Shown: positions 8,970 through 18,904 of the stretch, one piece after another
How positions within the stretch are numbered: position 1 is the first letter of the stretch
Layout of the letters: the number at the start of each line of letters is the position of its first letter
Origin: Granulosicoccus sp045110475
GTDB taxonomy: Bacteria > Pseudomonadota > Gammaproteobacteria > Granulosicoccales > Granulosicoccaceae
Reading direction: 5' to 3'
Length of the DNA: 64,000 bases
Assembly (NCBI GenBank): GCA_045110475.1
Contig: JBGCGC010000035.1
Span: forward strand, 1-64,000
Translations under genes and position numbers: made by a program
Notes under the pieces: generated by a model
Seen by the model: only the letters and a program-made list of their open reading frames with translations
Database searches by the model: none
What the model was told of the DNA's origin: nothing

Positions 8970-9021
8970 AGCCGATTGAACCCGATGCGATAAACCCTCT
9001 AGAGATGAACCGAATTCCACG

Positions 9022-11046
9022 ATGAGCCGTCAGATTCTGGTAACCAGCGCCCTTCCCTATGCTAACGGTGCCTTGCACATCGGGCACATGCTTGAGTACA
9101 TCCAGACCGATATCTGGGTGCGCTACCAGCGCCTTGCGGGCAACCGCGTGCAGTGGGTGTGGGCCGATGACGGCCATGGCACGCCCATCATGCTGTCGGC
9201 TGAGGCAGAGGGCATCACACCCCTTGAGCTGATCACCCGCTTTAAGGAAGAGCACGAGCGAGATATCGCTGGTTTTTTGCTCTCCCCGGATAATTTCCAC
9301 ACGACTCACTCGGAAGAGAACCGTGAGCTGGCCGAACTTATCTACACCAGACTGCGCGACGCTGGGCATATCGTCAAGCGTACGATCAAGCAACTGTATG
9401 ACGCTGAAAAGGCGATGTTCCTGCCGGACCGTTTCGTCAAAGGCATCTGCCCGAACTGTTCAGCAGCCGATCAGTACGGCGACAACTGCGAAGTGTGCAG
9501 CGCAACCTATGATGCCACCGATCTGAAAGAGCCAGTGTCGCAGGTGTCCGGTACAAAACCTGAGCTTCGTGATTCTGAGCAGTACTTTTTTGCCTTGAGC
9601 CAATTCAGCGATATGCTCAAGGACTGGACAGCCAGTGGTACCTTGCAACCGGAAGTAGCCAACAAATTGAAAGAGTGGCTGGAAAGTGGCCTGCAGGATT
9701 GGGATATCTCCAGAAATGCACCCTACTGGGGATTCGAAATTCCCGATGCCCCCGGCAAGTATTTTTATGTATGGCTCGATGCTCCTATCGGTTACATCGC
9801 CAGTCACAAAAATCTGAGTGCACGAACCGGTGAGGATTGGGAGGCGAGCTGGAAACCCGACTCAGACGTAGAGCTCTATCACTTCATAGGCAAGGACATC
9901 ACCAACTTCCATTGCCTGTTCTGGCCAGCCATGTTGCAAGGTGCAGGTTTCAGAAAACCAACCGGCGTCTTCTGTCACGGATTTCTGACCATCGACAACC
10001 TGAAGATGTCCAAGTCACGGGGCACCTCCATCAAGATAGAGACATGGCTAAAGCATTTACAGCCCGAGTATCTCAGGTACTACTATGCCTCCAAGCTCAG
10101 TGGCAGCGTTGTTGATCTGAACATGAATTTTGACGATTTCGTCACGCGATGCAACGCCGACCTCGTGGGCAAGGTTGTCAACATTGCCAGCCGATGCGCA
10201 GGCTTCATCACCAAGAAATTCGATGGCAAGCTTTGCGCAAGCTATCCCGAGGAGGCGCTGCCGAACTATGAGCTATTTACCTCGGCGCGACAGATTATCG
10301 GAGAGTATTACGAGCAACGAGAGTATGGCAAAGCCATGCGTGAGATAATGATCCTTGCCGAACACGCCAACACCTACATCAACGATGCTGAGCCGTGGGT
10401 TAAAATAAAGGATCCAGACAAGGCAGAGGAAGTTCAAACCATCTGCACTATCGGCTTGAACTACTTTCGCGTTATCGTCACTTATCTGAGCCCTGTGCTA
10501 CCAGACATTGCAGGCAAAACCGAAATATTTCTCAATACAAGCCTGTCTCTGGAATCCATTGAAGAGCCACTGGTTGATCACACCATCACGACATACAAAC
10601 CCATGATGACCCGGGTAGAAAGCACGCAGATCGACAAGATACTGGAAGAGACCAAGGCGTCAGCACCAGCGACAGGCACGCCTGTGGACCCTGCCACAAG
10701 CGATATCGACGCTTTGAAACCTGAAATCGACATTGACGATTTTAACAAGGTCGATCTTCGCGTGGCACTTATTGTCGATGCCCAGCCCGTAGAAGGCGCG
10801 GACAAACTGGTACAACTGACCCTGGACATTGGCATTGAACAACGCACCGTTTTCGCCGGCATCAAGGCGGCCTACAAACCACAGGAGCTGATCGGGCGGC
10901 AAACCGTCATGGTGGCCAACCTCAAGCCGCGCAAGATGCGCTTTGGCCTGTCCAGCGGTATGGTGTTGGCCGCAGGTCCCGGTGGGTCAGATCTGTTTAT
11001 CCTGACACCGGACGAAGGCGCGGCCGCCGGCATGCGCGTCAAATAG
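9022..11046 (+). CDS. metG: Methionyl-tRNA synthetase
   Basis: 674 residues, the long dimeric form. The class I HIGH motif is at residues 19-22 (GALHIGHM). A zinc-knuckle pair CPNC...CEVC is near 142-159 and KMSKS is near 330 (DNLKMSKSRGTS). The last about 100 residues form the EMAP/Trbp111-type tRNA-binding OB fold (DFNKVDLRVALIVDAQPV, ANLKPRKMRFGLSSGMVLAA). It charges tRNA-Met. It is divergent from apbC, and rnfA begins four bases after its stop, so the essential metG and the Rnf complex probably share a transcript. Confidence 0.97.
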   Translation: MSRQILVTSALPYANGALHIGHMLEYIQTDIWVRYQRLAGNRVQWVWADDGHGTPIMLSAEAEGITPLELITRFKEEHERDIAGFLLSPDNFHTTHSEENRELAELIYTRLRDAGHIVKRTIKQLYDAEKAMFLPDRFVKGICPNCSAADQYGDNCEVCSATYDATDLKEPVSQVSGTKPELRDSEQYFFALSQFSDMLKDWTASGTLQPEVANKLKEWLESGLQDWDISRNAPYWGFEIPDAPGKYFYVWLDAPIGYIASHKNLSARTGEDWEASWKPDSDVELYHFIGKDITNFHCLFWPAMLQGAGFRKPTGVFCHGFLTIDNLKMSKSRGTSIKIETWLKHLQPEYLRYYYASKLSGSVVDLNMNFDDFVTRCNADLVGKVVNIASRCAGFITKKFDGKLCASYPEEALPNYELFTSARQIIGEYYEQREYGKAMREIMILAEHANTYINDAEPWVKIKDPDKAEEVQTICTIGLNYFRVIVTYLSPVLPDIAGKTEIFLNTSLSLESIEEPLVDHTITTYKPMMTRVESTQIDKILEETKASAPATGTPVDPATSDIDALKPEIDIDDFNKVDLRVALIVDAQPVEGADKLVQLTLDIGIEQRTVFAGIKAAYKPQELIGRQTVMVANLKPRKMRFGLSSGMVLAAGPGGSDLFILTPDEGAAAGMRVK

Positions 11047-11050
11047 CCGG

Positions 11051-11629
11051 ATGCATGAGCTTGCGCTCATTCTTTTGAGTACGGTACTGGTCAACAACTT
11101 CGTGCTAGTGCAGTTTCTTGGCTTATGCCCGTTCATGGGTGTATCCGGGCGAGTAGATTCTGCTATTGGCATGGGGGTCGCAACGACATTCGTGCTGACG
11201 TTGGCAACCAGTCTGAGCTTTCTGGTCAACCGCTGGTTACTGGTTCCGTTCGAATTAGGCTATTTGCGCACGCTGAGCTTTATTGTTGTCATCGCTGTGG
11301 TTGTACAATTCAGTGAAATCGTCATCCGCAAGCAAAGTCCACTGTTGCATCGGGTGCTCGGCTTGTATTTACCACTCATAACCACCAACTGCGCAGTTCT
11401 TGGTGTTGCATTACTGAGTATTCAACAACAACATACTCTGCTTGCGGCCATGTTTTACGGTTTTGGCGCAGCCGGTGGATTTACTCTGGTGTTGGTGCTG
11501 TTTTCGGTTCTGCGTGAGAGACTGGAGCTTGCTGATGTACCCGCCCCCTTCAAAGGCAGTGCAATCGCCTTGATGAGCGCGGGTATCATGTCGTTGGCTT
11601 TCATGGGATTTTCAGGTTTGGGATCATGA
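11051..11629 (+). CDS. rnfA: Rnf electron-transport complex subunit A
   Basis: 192 residues, six predicted membrane helices. The opening LALILLSTVLVNNFVLVQFL then GLCPFMGVSGR is the RnfA/NqrE signature, with the conserved helix-break region TTNCAVLGVAL. RnfA and RnfE form the paired inverted membrane core of the Rnf complex, which couples ferredoxin-NAD+ electron transfer to ion movement, or in gammaproteobacteria reduces SoxR (Rsx). It starts four bases after metG and overlaps rnfB by four bases (ATGA). Confidence 0.95.
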   Translation: MHELALILLSTVLVNNFVLVQFLGLCPFMGVSGRVDSAIGMGVATTFVLTLATSLSFLVNRWLLVPFELGYLRTLSFIVVIAVVVQFSEIVIRKQSPLLHRVLGLYLPLITTNCAVLGVALLSIQQQHTLLAAMFYGFGAAGGFTLVLVLFSVLRERLELADVPAPFKGSAIALMSAGIMSLAFMGFSGLGS

Positions 11630-12222
11630 CGGATGCCCTTGCCGCAATCGCGCTGATGGTCGTGATCATGGCATGCGTTGGCTACGCCTTGTCTCACCTG
11701 TCACTGCCAACGCGTGCGTCAACTCGAAAAAATGCGTCTACTGATGATGCCTCCATGGCGCTACACGATGAATCAGCCAATGAAACCCTCATAGAGGAGG
11801 TCAACCGCAGACTTCCACAAACACAATGTGCGCAATGTGGACACCCAGGCTGCCGCCCTTACGCAACGGCCATTATCAACGACAGTGCGCCGATCAATCA
11901 GTGTCCACCTGGTGGTGAAGCCTTGATTGAGGAACTGGCAATCCTACTCGGCACTCAAGCCCTGCCGCTGGATAGCGACAAGGGACAGACAAAACCTGCA
12001 CAGGTGGCGCTGATTGTCGAACCGGATTGTATCGGATGCACCTTATGCATAGCCGCGTGTCCAGTGGATGCAATAGTCGGAGCCTCCAGATTGATGCACA
12101 CCGTTATCGCCGATCAGTGCACCGGCTGTGAACTTTGCCTGCCACCCTGTCCCGTGGATTGTATTGAACTTCTTACGCTGGAGATGCCACTTCACCGATG
12201 GCAGTGGCCAAAGCCATCATGA
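11626..12222 (+). CDS. rnfB: Rnf complex subunit B, ferredoxin-like
   Basis: 198 residues. One N-terminal membrane helix (IALMVVIMACVGYALSHL) is followed by the 4Fe-4S site CAQCGHPGCRPYA and two ferredoxin clusters (CIGCTLCIAACPVDAI and CTGCELCLPPCPVDCI). RnfB is the cytoplasmic entry point for electrons. ATGA overlaps link it to rnfA upstream and rnfC downstream (12219-12222). Confidence 0.95.
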   Translation: MTDALAAIALMVVIMACVGYALSHLSLPTRASTRKNASTDDASMALHDESANETLIEEVNRRLPQTQCAQCGHPGCRPYATAIINDSAPINQCPPGGEALIEELAILLGTQALPLDSDKGQTKPAQVALIVEPDCIGCTLCIAACPVDAIVGASRLMHTVIADQCTGCELCLPPCPVDCIELLTLEMPLHRWQWPKPS

Positions 12223-13751
12223 ACTGGCATAAAAGAATCCTCTCTGCGATGGCAACGCGATACCGTCACGGCTCGATAACACCACCGCATGCTGCCTCTG
12301 GTGGATTGGCACTTGTCCGCAACAAGCCCGGGCTCGGTAACCTGAACACAGCAATCACTGAGTTACCCTTGCCACAACAGCTAGTCTATCCACTGCTTGA
12401 TTATTCCAAACACGCTGTAAAACCATGGGTGGCGGTTGGGGCATCAGTAACCCTCGGAGACAAGCTGGCTCATGGCATTCTTGCTACAGCTAATGGTGTT
12501 GTACAAGCCATCGAGCCGAGGCAGATCATACACCCCTCTTACCGCGAAGCACTATGCGTGGTTGTGGATGTTGACACCTCCTGTAACGAACAAAAACAAT
12601 CGCTCCCACCTCTGGAAGCTCTTGATACCCATCGTCTTGAACAAGCAGGCATCTTCGGATTGGGAGGGGCGGGATTTCCAACGGTCAGCAAACTTGCAAA
12701 CGCCAACAAGAACGGGCACGGTATACAAACCTTACTGGTGAATGCGGTCGAATGTGAGCCATTGATCAGTTGCGATGAGGCCTTAATCCGCAGTAACGCA
12801 ATCGATGTTGTTCATGCGATTGTGTCGATGATAAAACTCAGTGCATGCCAACGTTGCATTGTCGCGATTGAAGAGGACAAACTTGAGGCCATTGACGCAC
12901 TTGATACCGCCATCGCCACTATACAAACCGACACCCCTATCGACCTTGTTCGCTTAACAGCCATCTACCCCTCAGGTGCTGAAAAAGTACTGGTACAACG
13001 CATTACCGGGCGAGCAATACCATCAGGATCACGGGCAAGCGATGACGGAGTATTGTGTCTGAATGTCGCCACCATCGTTGCAACCTGGTATGCGCAAGCG
13101 GGCTATCCTCTAATTTCTCGTGTAGTGACGGTTGGCGGAGGCATGAGCTCCAATCCTGTCAACATTCGGGTGCGTATCGGCACAAGCGTGTTGGACGTGT
13201 TACGAATGACGGGCAATCTGCCGGCAAGCGATCAGGCACGGGTACGCGCAGGCGGACCTCTCAGTGGTTTTGACTTACCGAGTCTGGCAGTACCAATAAC
13301 CGCTACCACTAACGCTATAAGTATTGAGGCAACCGCACTGAAGAACGAAGCCGTCTCGTGTATCCGCTGCAGTCAGTGCAGTGATGTCTGCCCGATCAAC
13401 CTGGTACCTCAACAGCTGTTCTGGTACGCCAAGGCAGATGACGTAGATGGGGCAAGGCGTTTCGGTCTGGCTGATTGTATTGAATGTGGTTGTTGCGACC
13501 TCGTCTGCCCATCCCATATCGAGCTGACTTCCACGTTTCGGCATTGCCGAGCCATCTGGCGGGAACAGGAATACCAAAAATGCGAAGCCGAGCTTGCCAG
13601 GGCACGTTACGAGCAGCGTGATAGACGACTCGCACTGCGTGAACAGGAAGCGCAACGTATCCGCGATGAGAAAAAATCTCTACTCAGTTCTACCAGCGAT
13701 CCAATCGCCGCTGCGCTTGCACGCTCACGTGCGCGCAAAAAATCCTCATGA
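12219..13751 (+). CDS. rnfC: Rnf complex subunit C
   Basis: 510 residues from the ATG at 12219, chosen because it gives the same ATGA stop-start overlap seen at every other junction; an ATG at 12198 is the alternative. It has the NADH/FMN-binding fold (FGLGGAGFPTVSKL, VNAVECEPLISCDEAL) and two 4Fe-4S motifs (CIRCSQCSDVCP and CIECGCCDLVCP). A short charged coiled tail follows (EAELARARYEQRDRRLALRE). It lacks the long Ala/Lys repeat extension that makes the E. coli protein about 740 residues. Confidence 0.95.
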   Translation: MNWHKRILSAMATRYRHGSITPPHAASGGLALVRNKPGLGNLNTAITELPLPQQLVYPLLDYSKHAVKPWVAVGASVTLGDKLAHGILATANGVVQAIEPRQIIHPSYREALCVVVDVDTSCNEQKQSLPPLEALDTHRLEQAGIFGLGGAGFPTVSKLANANKNGHGIQTLLVNAVECEPLISCDEALIRSNAIDVVHAIVSMIKLSACQRCIVAIEEDKLEAIDALDTAIATIQTDTPIDLVRLTAIYPSGAEKVLVQRITGRAIPSGSRASDDGVLCLNVATIVATWYAQAGYPLISRVVTVGGGMSSNPVNIRVRIGTSVLDVLRMTGNLPASDQARVRAGGPLSGFDLPSLAVPITATTNAISIEATALKNEAVSCIRCSQCSDVCPINLVPQQLFWYAKADDVDGARRFGLADCIECGCCDLVCPSHIELTSTFRHCRAIWREQEYQKCEAELARARYEQRDRRLALREQEAQRIRDEKKSLLSSTSDPIAAALARSRARKKSS

Positions 13752-14830
13752 ATGGCTTAACAATAGATACATCGACCGTTAATCACCAACGACGCTCGGT
13801 TGCGTTCATCATGTTGCATGTAATCGCCGCGCTTCTGCCTGGCATAGCGGTTTATAGCTTGTTGATCGACAGCCGGCTATTGCCCAATATTCTTATTGCG
13901 GGTGCCTGCGCGGTGTTTTTCGAATCCATTCTTGTCATGATCAGAAAGCGCGCAGTGCGACCGGTCCTAAAGGATGCCAGTATCGTGCTAGCTGCGCTTT
14001 TGCTCGTGCTTAGCATTCCGCAGTCATTGCCCGTCTGGCAGCTGATACTGGGAATCTTGGTGATGTGCACGCTGGGCAAACATGTGTTTGGAGGTCTGGG
14101 GCATAACCCATTTAATCCTGCGATGGTGGCCTATGCGTTCTTGATCGTCTCCTTTCCGGTAACAATGACACAATGGAGTTCCGATCAGGGCGTACTGGAT
14201 TCACCGGCTGCATCTCAAAGTGCCAGGGTAAATTTGAGCAATGATGAGCAGCAGCGTCAAGCCTGGGACAGCTTGAGCGGTGCAACACCACTGGACCGGC
14301 TGGCCACGTTAAAACGGGACACCAGTCAGGCATCGGTAGCTGCAGGCGACATTGAAAGCGCCTCTGTCGATAGCACACAGCTTATTCTGTCTTCTGACTG
14401 GGTCTGGCTGAGCCTTGCATGGCTGGTGGGCGGTGTATACCTGCTGTTAATGCGAATCATTAGCTGGCGCATTCCACTGTCTGTCATTACCACGATCTGG
14501 TGTTCTTACTTTTTATTTGGATTGTTTTCAACGGTAACGGTACTGCCTGCAACGGTGGCCTTGTTTTCCGGCGCTATTATGCTAGGAGCTTTTTTTATAG
14601 CGACAGACCCAGTCAGTGCAGCAACCAGTGATACCGGTAAGCTTGTCTATGGCGCAGGCATTGGCGTGTTGTGTTTTTTTATCCGTGAATTCAGCGCCTA
14701 CCCGGAAGGCATGGCATTTGCGGTATTGTTGATGAATATGTGTGTGCCGCTTATCGATCATGCCTTCACCCGCAATCGGTTGCCAAAGGCTAATACAGGC
14801 AACACCCCGCCCGACAATCCACGTAAGTGA
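13748..14830 (+). CDS. rnfD: Rnf complex subunit D, flavin-bearing membrane protein
   Basis: 360 residues with about nine or ten helices. FGGLGHNPFNPAMVAYAFL is the family signature. The SGATPLDRL segment near residue 178 holds the Thr that carries covalent FMN in this family, added by ApbE (no apbE gene in the window). RnfD is homologous to NqrB. It overlaps rnfC by ATGA and rnfG by GTGA. Confidence 0.95.
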   Translation: MNGLTIDTSTVNHQRRSVAFIMLHVIAALLPGIAVYSLLIDSRLLPNILIAGACAVFFESILVMIRKRAVRPVLKDASIVLAALLLVLSIPQSLPVWQLILGILVMCTLGKHVFGGLGHNPFNPAMVAYAFLIVSFPVTMTQWSSDQGVLDSPAASQSARVNLSNDEQQRQAWDSLSGATPLDRLATLKRDTSQASVAAGDIESASVDSTQLILSSDWVWLSLAWLVGGVYLLLMRIISWRIPLSVITTIWCSYFLFGLFSTVTVLPATVALFSGAIMLGAFFIATDPVSAATSDTGKLVYGAGIGVLCFFIREFSAYPEGMAFAVLLMNMCVPLIDHAFTRNRLPKANTGNTPPDNPRK

Positions 14831-15459
14831 ACGCTTTCATGAGCACACCCGCGCGTTCGGCCATCATCCTTGCAATCAGCGTCGGACTTGCGCTGCTTAT
14901 GTTGACTATTATTAACGCTCTTACCGAGCAGCGCATCATTGAGGCACGCAGGCACTGGATGCTGGACAACCTCTCATCGGTATTGCCTGACGGCCCTTTC
15001 GACAGCAATCCAGTCGACTCTGTAAAAAAACACATTGAGCCTTCATTGGGAAGTATTGAACCATTGGAGCTGTACACCGCATATCAAAGTGGTAAGCCAG
15101 CTGCAGCGGTGCTTGAGATAGTCACAATGGAAGGCTATAGCGGAATGATTCGATTGTTGCTTGGGCTACTTCCTGATGGATCCATTGTTGCTGTCAGAGT
15201 TATCGAGCACAAGGAAACTCCAGGCCTTGGCGATGCTATCGAAAAGCGCAAATCTGACTGGATCAGGCAATTCGAATTACGCTCCCTGTCGTCCAACATG
15301 CCAAAGCGGTGGCAACTAAAGAATTCAGGTGGACAATTCGATGGTCTGACGGGAGCGACCATAACCTCAAACGCCGTTATACGAGCGGTGCATCGTGCTG
15401 TGAGCTGGTACGATGTCAATAAACATAGAGTATTCGATAAGGACATAACCGATAAATGA
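14827..15459 (+). CDS. rnfG: Rnf complex subunit G, periplasmic flavoprotein
   Basis: 210 residues from a GTG start at 14827 that overlaps the rnfD stop. One N-terminal helix (SAIILAISVGLALLMLTII) anchors a periplasmic FMN-binding domain. DGLTGATITSNAVIRAV contains the (S/T)GA(T)xT motif whose Thr is flavinylated by ApbE. The ETPGLGDAI segment is also conserved. Confidence 0.94.
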   Translation: MNAFMSTPARSAIILAISVGLALLMLTIINALTEQRIIEARRHWMLDNLSSVLPDGPFDSNPVDSVKKHIEPSLGSIEPLELYTAYQSGKPAAAVLEIVTMEGYSGMIRLLLGLLPDGSIVAVRVIEHKETPGLGDAIEKRKSDWIRQFELRSLSSNMPKRWQLKNSGGQFDGLTGATITSNAVIRAVHRAVSWYDVNKHRVFDKDITDK

Positions 15460-16142
15460 GTGATGTGGCGCACGCCTCGCAAGAGGACATGCCGAGTGGT
15501 GTTGATGTCCGGCGGTTATGGCTGAAAGGGTTGTGGCAAGATAATCCTGCGTTGGTAAAACTACTCGGGCTTTGCCCGTTGCTGGCAGTAAGCAATACCG
15601 TCACCAACGCTTTGGCACTGGGTATCGCCACCACCTTGACCTTGTTAATCAGCAATGTCTGTGTATCAATGCTACGTGGCTTTTTGATACATGCCATACG
15701 ATTACCCATGTATGTACTGATAATTGCCAGCACGGTTACGGGTATCGAACTCATGATGCAGGCCTGGCTGCCCGCCCTGCACGCCTCGCTGGGCATATTT
15801 CTGCCATTGATCGTCACCAACTGCCTGATTATTGGCAGAGCGGAAGCCTTTGCATCTCGACAGAACTGCAATAGTGCAGCTGTTGATGCGCTTGCCATGG
15901 GTACAGGGTTTACCTGGGTATTGATCTGTCTGGGTGCCGTTCGCGAAGTGATAGGACAAGGAACATTGTTCGACGATGCCCAGTTGCTGCTGGGCGATTT
16001 TGCCAGCAACTGGACGGTGAAAATTCTAGCGGCCGAGCACACCGTGTTGCTTGCATTGTTACCACCAGGCGCATTTCTGGTACTTGGCATTATGCTGGCA
16101 CTGAAGAACCTCATCGATCAATCAAGATCAACAGATACATAG
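15456..16142 (+). CDS. rnfE: Rnf complex subunit E
   Basis: 228 residues, six helices, homologous to RnfA and NqrD. WQDNPALVKLLGLCPLLAVS and IVTNCLIIGRAEAFA are diagnostic. It is the last gene of the operon, joined to rnfG by an ATGA overlap. The common downstream neighbour nth (endonuclease III) is absent; a DUF1841 gene follows instead. Confidence 0.95.
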   Translation: MSDVAHASQEDMPSGVDVRRLWLKGLWQDNPALVKLLGLCPLLAVSNTVTNALALGIATTLTLLISNVCVSMLRGFLIHAIRLPMYVLIIASTVTGIELMMQAWLPALHASLGIFLPLIVTNCLIIGRAEAFASRQNCNSAAVDALAMGTGFTWVLICLGAVREVIGQGTLFDDAQLLLGDFASNWTVKILAAEHTVLLALLPPGAFLVLGIMLALKNLIDQSRSTDT

Positions 16143-16159
16143 ACCGGAAGCCAACTACC

Positions 16160-16588
16160 ATGCTGTTTACTCAGGATCGGACGCGCACCCGTCAGTTGTT
16201 CAGGAGCACATGGCACAAGCATGTCAATGGCGAGGTGCTTGAGCCATTGGAAAAACAGATTGCCAGCCTGCTGGATGAGCACCCCGAATACCACGCCTTG
16301 GTCAGTGGTGATGACGATGTGCTTGATCGTAACTTCGTGGCCGAAGACGGACATGAAAATCCCTTTCTGCATCTGAGCTTGCATCTGGCTCTACGCGAAC
16401 AAGTAGGCACCGACAGGCCTGTGGGCATCGCTTCGATTACCCGATCGTTACTGCTCAAGCATGGTGATGGACATGCGGTAGAGCACATGATGATCGAAAA
16501 GCTGGGTCTGTATCTGTGGGAAGCCCAGCGACAGGAGAGAGCGCCTGACGAAGCCGCCTACTTGAACAGCCTGCGCGAACTTCTCTAA
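16160..16588 (+). CDS. DUF1841 family protein
   Basis: 142 residues, soluble, no known catalytic motif. ENPFLHLSLHLALREQ and HGDGHAVEHMMIEKLGLYLWEAQR are the conserved blocks of the proteobacterial DUF1841 family, which has several His residues in its core. Function is unknown. It starts 17 bp after rnfE and is probably cotranscribed; that proximity does not by itself make it part of the Rnf complex. Confidence 0.83.
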   Translation: MLFTQDRTRTRQLFRSTWHKHVNGEVLEPLEKQIASLLDEHPEYHALVSGDDDVLDRNFVAEDGHENPFLHLSLHLALREQVGTDRPVGIASITRSLLLKHGDGHAVEHMMIEKLGLYLWEAQRQERAPDEAAYLNSLRELL

Positions 16589-16799
16589 CCTGGCTCAGCC
16601 ATTTCTGGGAGATAGTTCAGTTGCAAGTGTTGCATGTATCCCAATTGCGAAGAGCACGCTTGCGAACCTGACTTATTACCTTAAGAGATACGTGTTTACG
16701 TCGATTTCTGCTGCAGGCTGGGGGTAAACCAGGATAGATGCTTTTGTGAAGATACAGGCTTCAGCCGCCTGTTCTTCTGCCCAAATACAGGCTGACTTC

Positions 16800-18575
16800 A
16801 TGATTCACGTTGCAACTCCACGTCTATTAACTGGCTTGATGGTGATTCTCTGCCTCGGCGAGATCGCACACGCTGATGCAGCGTCCAGCTCATTCCGGTT
16901 CTATGAGCATCCCGGAACAAGCAGGGACACATCACGAATACGAGAACCACAACTTGGTGCGGCTCACGCCATAAGTCTCAGTAGTGAACTGCATGCAGAA
17001 TTCAGTGACGCGGACATTGCCGAAATTCGCAGACTTGGGCCGTGGCTGACCGACGATGGCATTTCACACAACGCTCAGGTTCTGATCAGAACAGTTCAGG
17101 ACGCGCGCGTCCATGGACTCAGTCCTGAAACCTACAAGCTGTCGAGTATGCTAGCAATCGTCGATGCTTTATCACACATCGACGACACACGGGCGACAAC
17201 AACATCAGAACACGCCCTAAGTAGTGATGATGAAATCACTGCTCTTCGCCTGAGGTTAAGCAGACTGCTGGACGATAACTTCATCAAGCTCACCGAGCAC
17301 CTTGGCCAAGGTGTCGTGAACGGCAGGGCCGTGCAATCAAGGCTCTACAGAAACCCGCCCCGCGTCAATGCGTTCAACCTGCTGGTATCGGTCAGTAGTG
17401 CTGAAATCAGTGTAAAACAAGCTTTGAGCCAGATCATGCCATCGCATCCGTATTACGGAAGACTTACTAGCGCCATGCGAGATCGGCTGACAGAGCAGTC
17501 AACAGGCGGCATACGTACCAAGGTGGCATCAAGCAACGAAGCCAGACTGATTTCCGAAGCTTCGGACAAACAGATCATTCGCGAAAGACTTCTTGAAACA
17601 GGCGATTTGACGTTTGAAGCCTACAATGCAATCAATGTCGACGCTGAACTTATCAAGGCCTTGCGTTCGTTTCAAAAACGCCACGGTCTGGAAGCCAGCA
17701 GTTTCGCTGACGAAAAAACACGCACCGCTCTCAACAGAACCGTCGAAGACGACATTATTGATATCGCCTTAAACCTTGAGCGCTGGCGATGGTTACCGCG
17801 CGACTTCGGGGAGCGTCACATCTTTGTCAACATTCCTGACTATCGTGTCAAGCTGATTGAAAACGGAACGACCAGTTTGTCGATGGCTGCAGTGGTTGGC
17901 AAGTACAAACATCAAACCCCATCATTCACGCGCGACATGAGCTACATGGAATTCAATCCTACCTGGACTGTGCCTGCGAAGATTGCCAACAAGGAGTTAA
18001 TACCCAAGGAACGACGAACGCCTGGTTATCTGAAATCGAGGCAGTTCGATTTTCTGAAACGCGTTGGAAATCATCTCATCAAGGTACCCGCTGATTCGGT
18101 CACCCGGGCAGATTTCAATGCTGCCTACTTCCCCTACGTACTGCAACAGCGAGGCGGCCCAATCAACGCCTTGGGCAGGATGAAGTTCATGATGCCCAAT
18201 CAGTACGCTATCTATCTTCACGATACGCAGTCAAAGAAGCACTTCACGTTGAACGATCGTGCCTATAGTCATGGTTGCATCAGACTGGGAGATCCCGATG
18301 CGCTGGCTCAGCAACTTATGCAAGGCGACGGATACAGCCAGAGAAAGATTGATGAGTCGTTGAGCTCAACACTGACACATCGGGTGAGATTCAGAGAGCC
18401 TTTGCCTACCCACCTTGTCTATCTTACGACCTGGATTGACGAGAACAACCGATTGCAAAACAGGCCTGATATCTATCGCAACAACAAACCACTTCTGGAG
18501 GCCATGCAAGCTTCCGGAACCTTGCTTGCTGAACGTTCCGGTTATTCGGCAGACAGCGCCGGATTGGGTAGCTGA
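16800..18575 (+). CDS. L,D-transpeptidase, YcbB/LdtD family
   Basis: 591 residues from the ATG at 16800, where MIHVATPRLLTGLMVILCLG gives a normal signal peptide. A GTG at 16746 adds 18 residues and sits behind AGGAT, so it remains possible. An N-terminal scaffold region (about 60-250) is followed by a peptidoglycan-binding segment (LIKALRSFQKRHGLEASSF) and a YkuD catalytic domain. The latter holds the motif SHGCIRLG with the nucleophile Cys encoded at 18276-18278. YcbB-type enzymes form 3-3 cross-links in peptidoglycan and confer tolerance to many beta-lactams. Length matches LdtD (615 residues in E. coli). It appears monocistronic. Confidence 0.88.
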   Translation: MIHVATPRLLTGLMVILCLGEIAHADAASSSFRFYEHPGTSRDTSRIREPQLGAAHAISLSSELHAEFSDADIAEIRRLGPWLTDDGISHNAQVLIRTVQDARVHGLSPETYKLSSMLAIVDALSHIDDTRATTTSEHALSSDDEITALRLRLSRLLDDNFIKLTEHLGQGVVNGRAVQSRLYRNPPRVNAFNLLVSVSSAEISVKQALSQIMPSHPYYGRLTSAMRDRLTEQSTGGIRTKVASSNEARLISEASDKQIIRERLLETGDLTFEAYNAINVDAELIKALRSFQKRHGLEASSFADEKTRTALNRTVEDDIIDIALNLERWRWLPRDFGERHIFVNIPDYRVKLIENGTTSLSMAAVVGKYKHQTPSFTRDMSYMEFNPTWTVPAKIANKELIPKERRTPGYLKSRQFDFLKRVGNHLIKVPADSVTRADFNAAYFPYVLQQRGGPINALGRMKFMMPNQYAIYLHDTQSKKHFTLNDRAYSHGCIRLGDPDALAQQLMQGDGYSQRKIDESLSSTLTHRVRFREPLPTHLVYLTTWIDENNRLQNRPDIYRNNKPLLEAMQASGTLLAERSGYSADSAGLGS

Positions 18576-18904
18576 GCCAGTTAATTGTAAAAGCTAACCC
18601 TGTTTACGGCCCACTGGATTTAACGCGTAAAACAACAACACGCCTTAGAACACACTTGTAACCTTGATGTTACATAGTGCCGATCGACTGAATTCGGTTA
18701 TCTTTGTTGTTCTGATTTCCCGCGTGGCCCACTAGCCATAACCACAAGGGTTATTGAAATTCATTGCCTCCGGCGTTAGGATTCGTTGGCAAACATTGAC
18801 CGTTGTAGCCACAGTGCAATCTTCCACAGCATCCATACCGTTTTCATGAACAATGTTGATCGCAGTGTTACTTCACTCGCATTTGTTCTTGACGAAGCTT
18901 ATTC
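18576..18904. other. Intergenic region, 329 bp
   Basis: No open frame with coding character. Two small hairpins are visible: TGTAAC/GTTACA at 18657-18674 and ATAACC/GGTTAT at 18738-18754. Neither has a T-run. The region must hold the promoter of the VOC-family gene, but no convincing -35/-10 pair stands out. Confidence 0.5.

Noticed and set aside
8932..9393. 153-codon minus-strand frame over the metG start
   Set aside because: Antisense to conserved metG sequence, including the HIGH region; no independent support.
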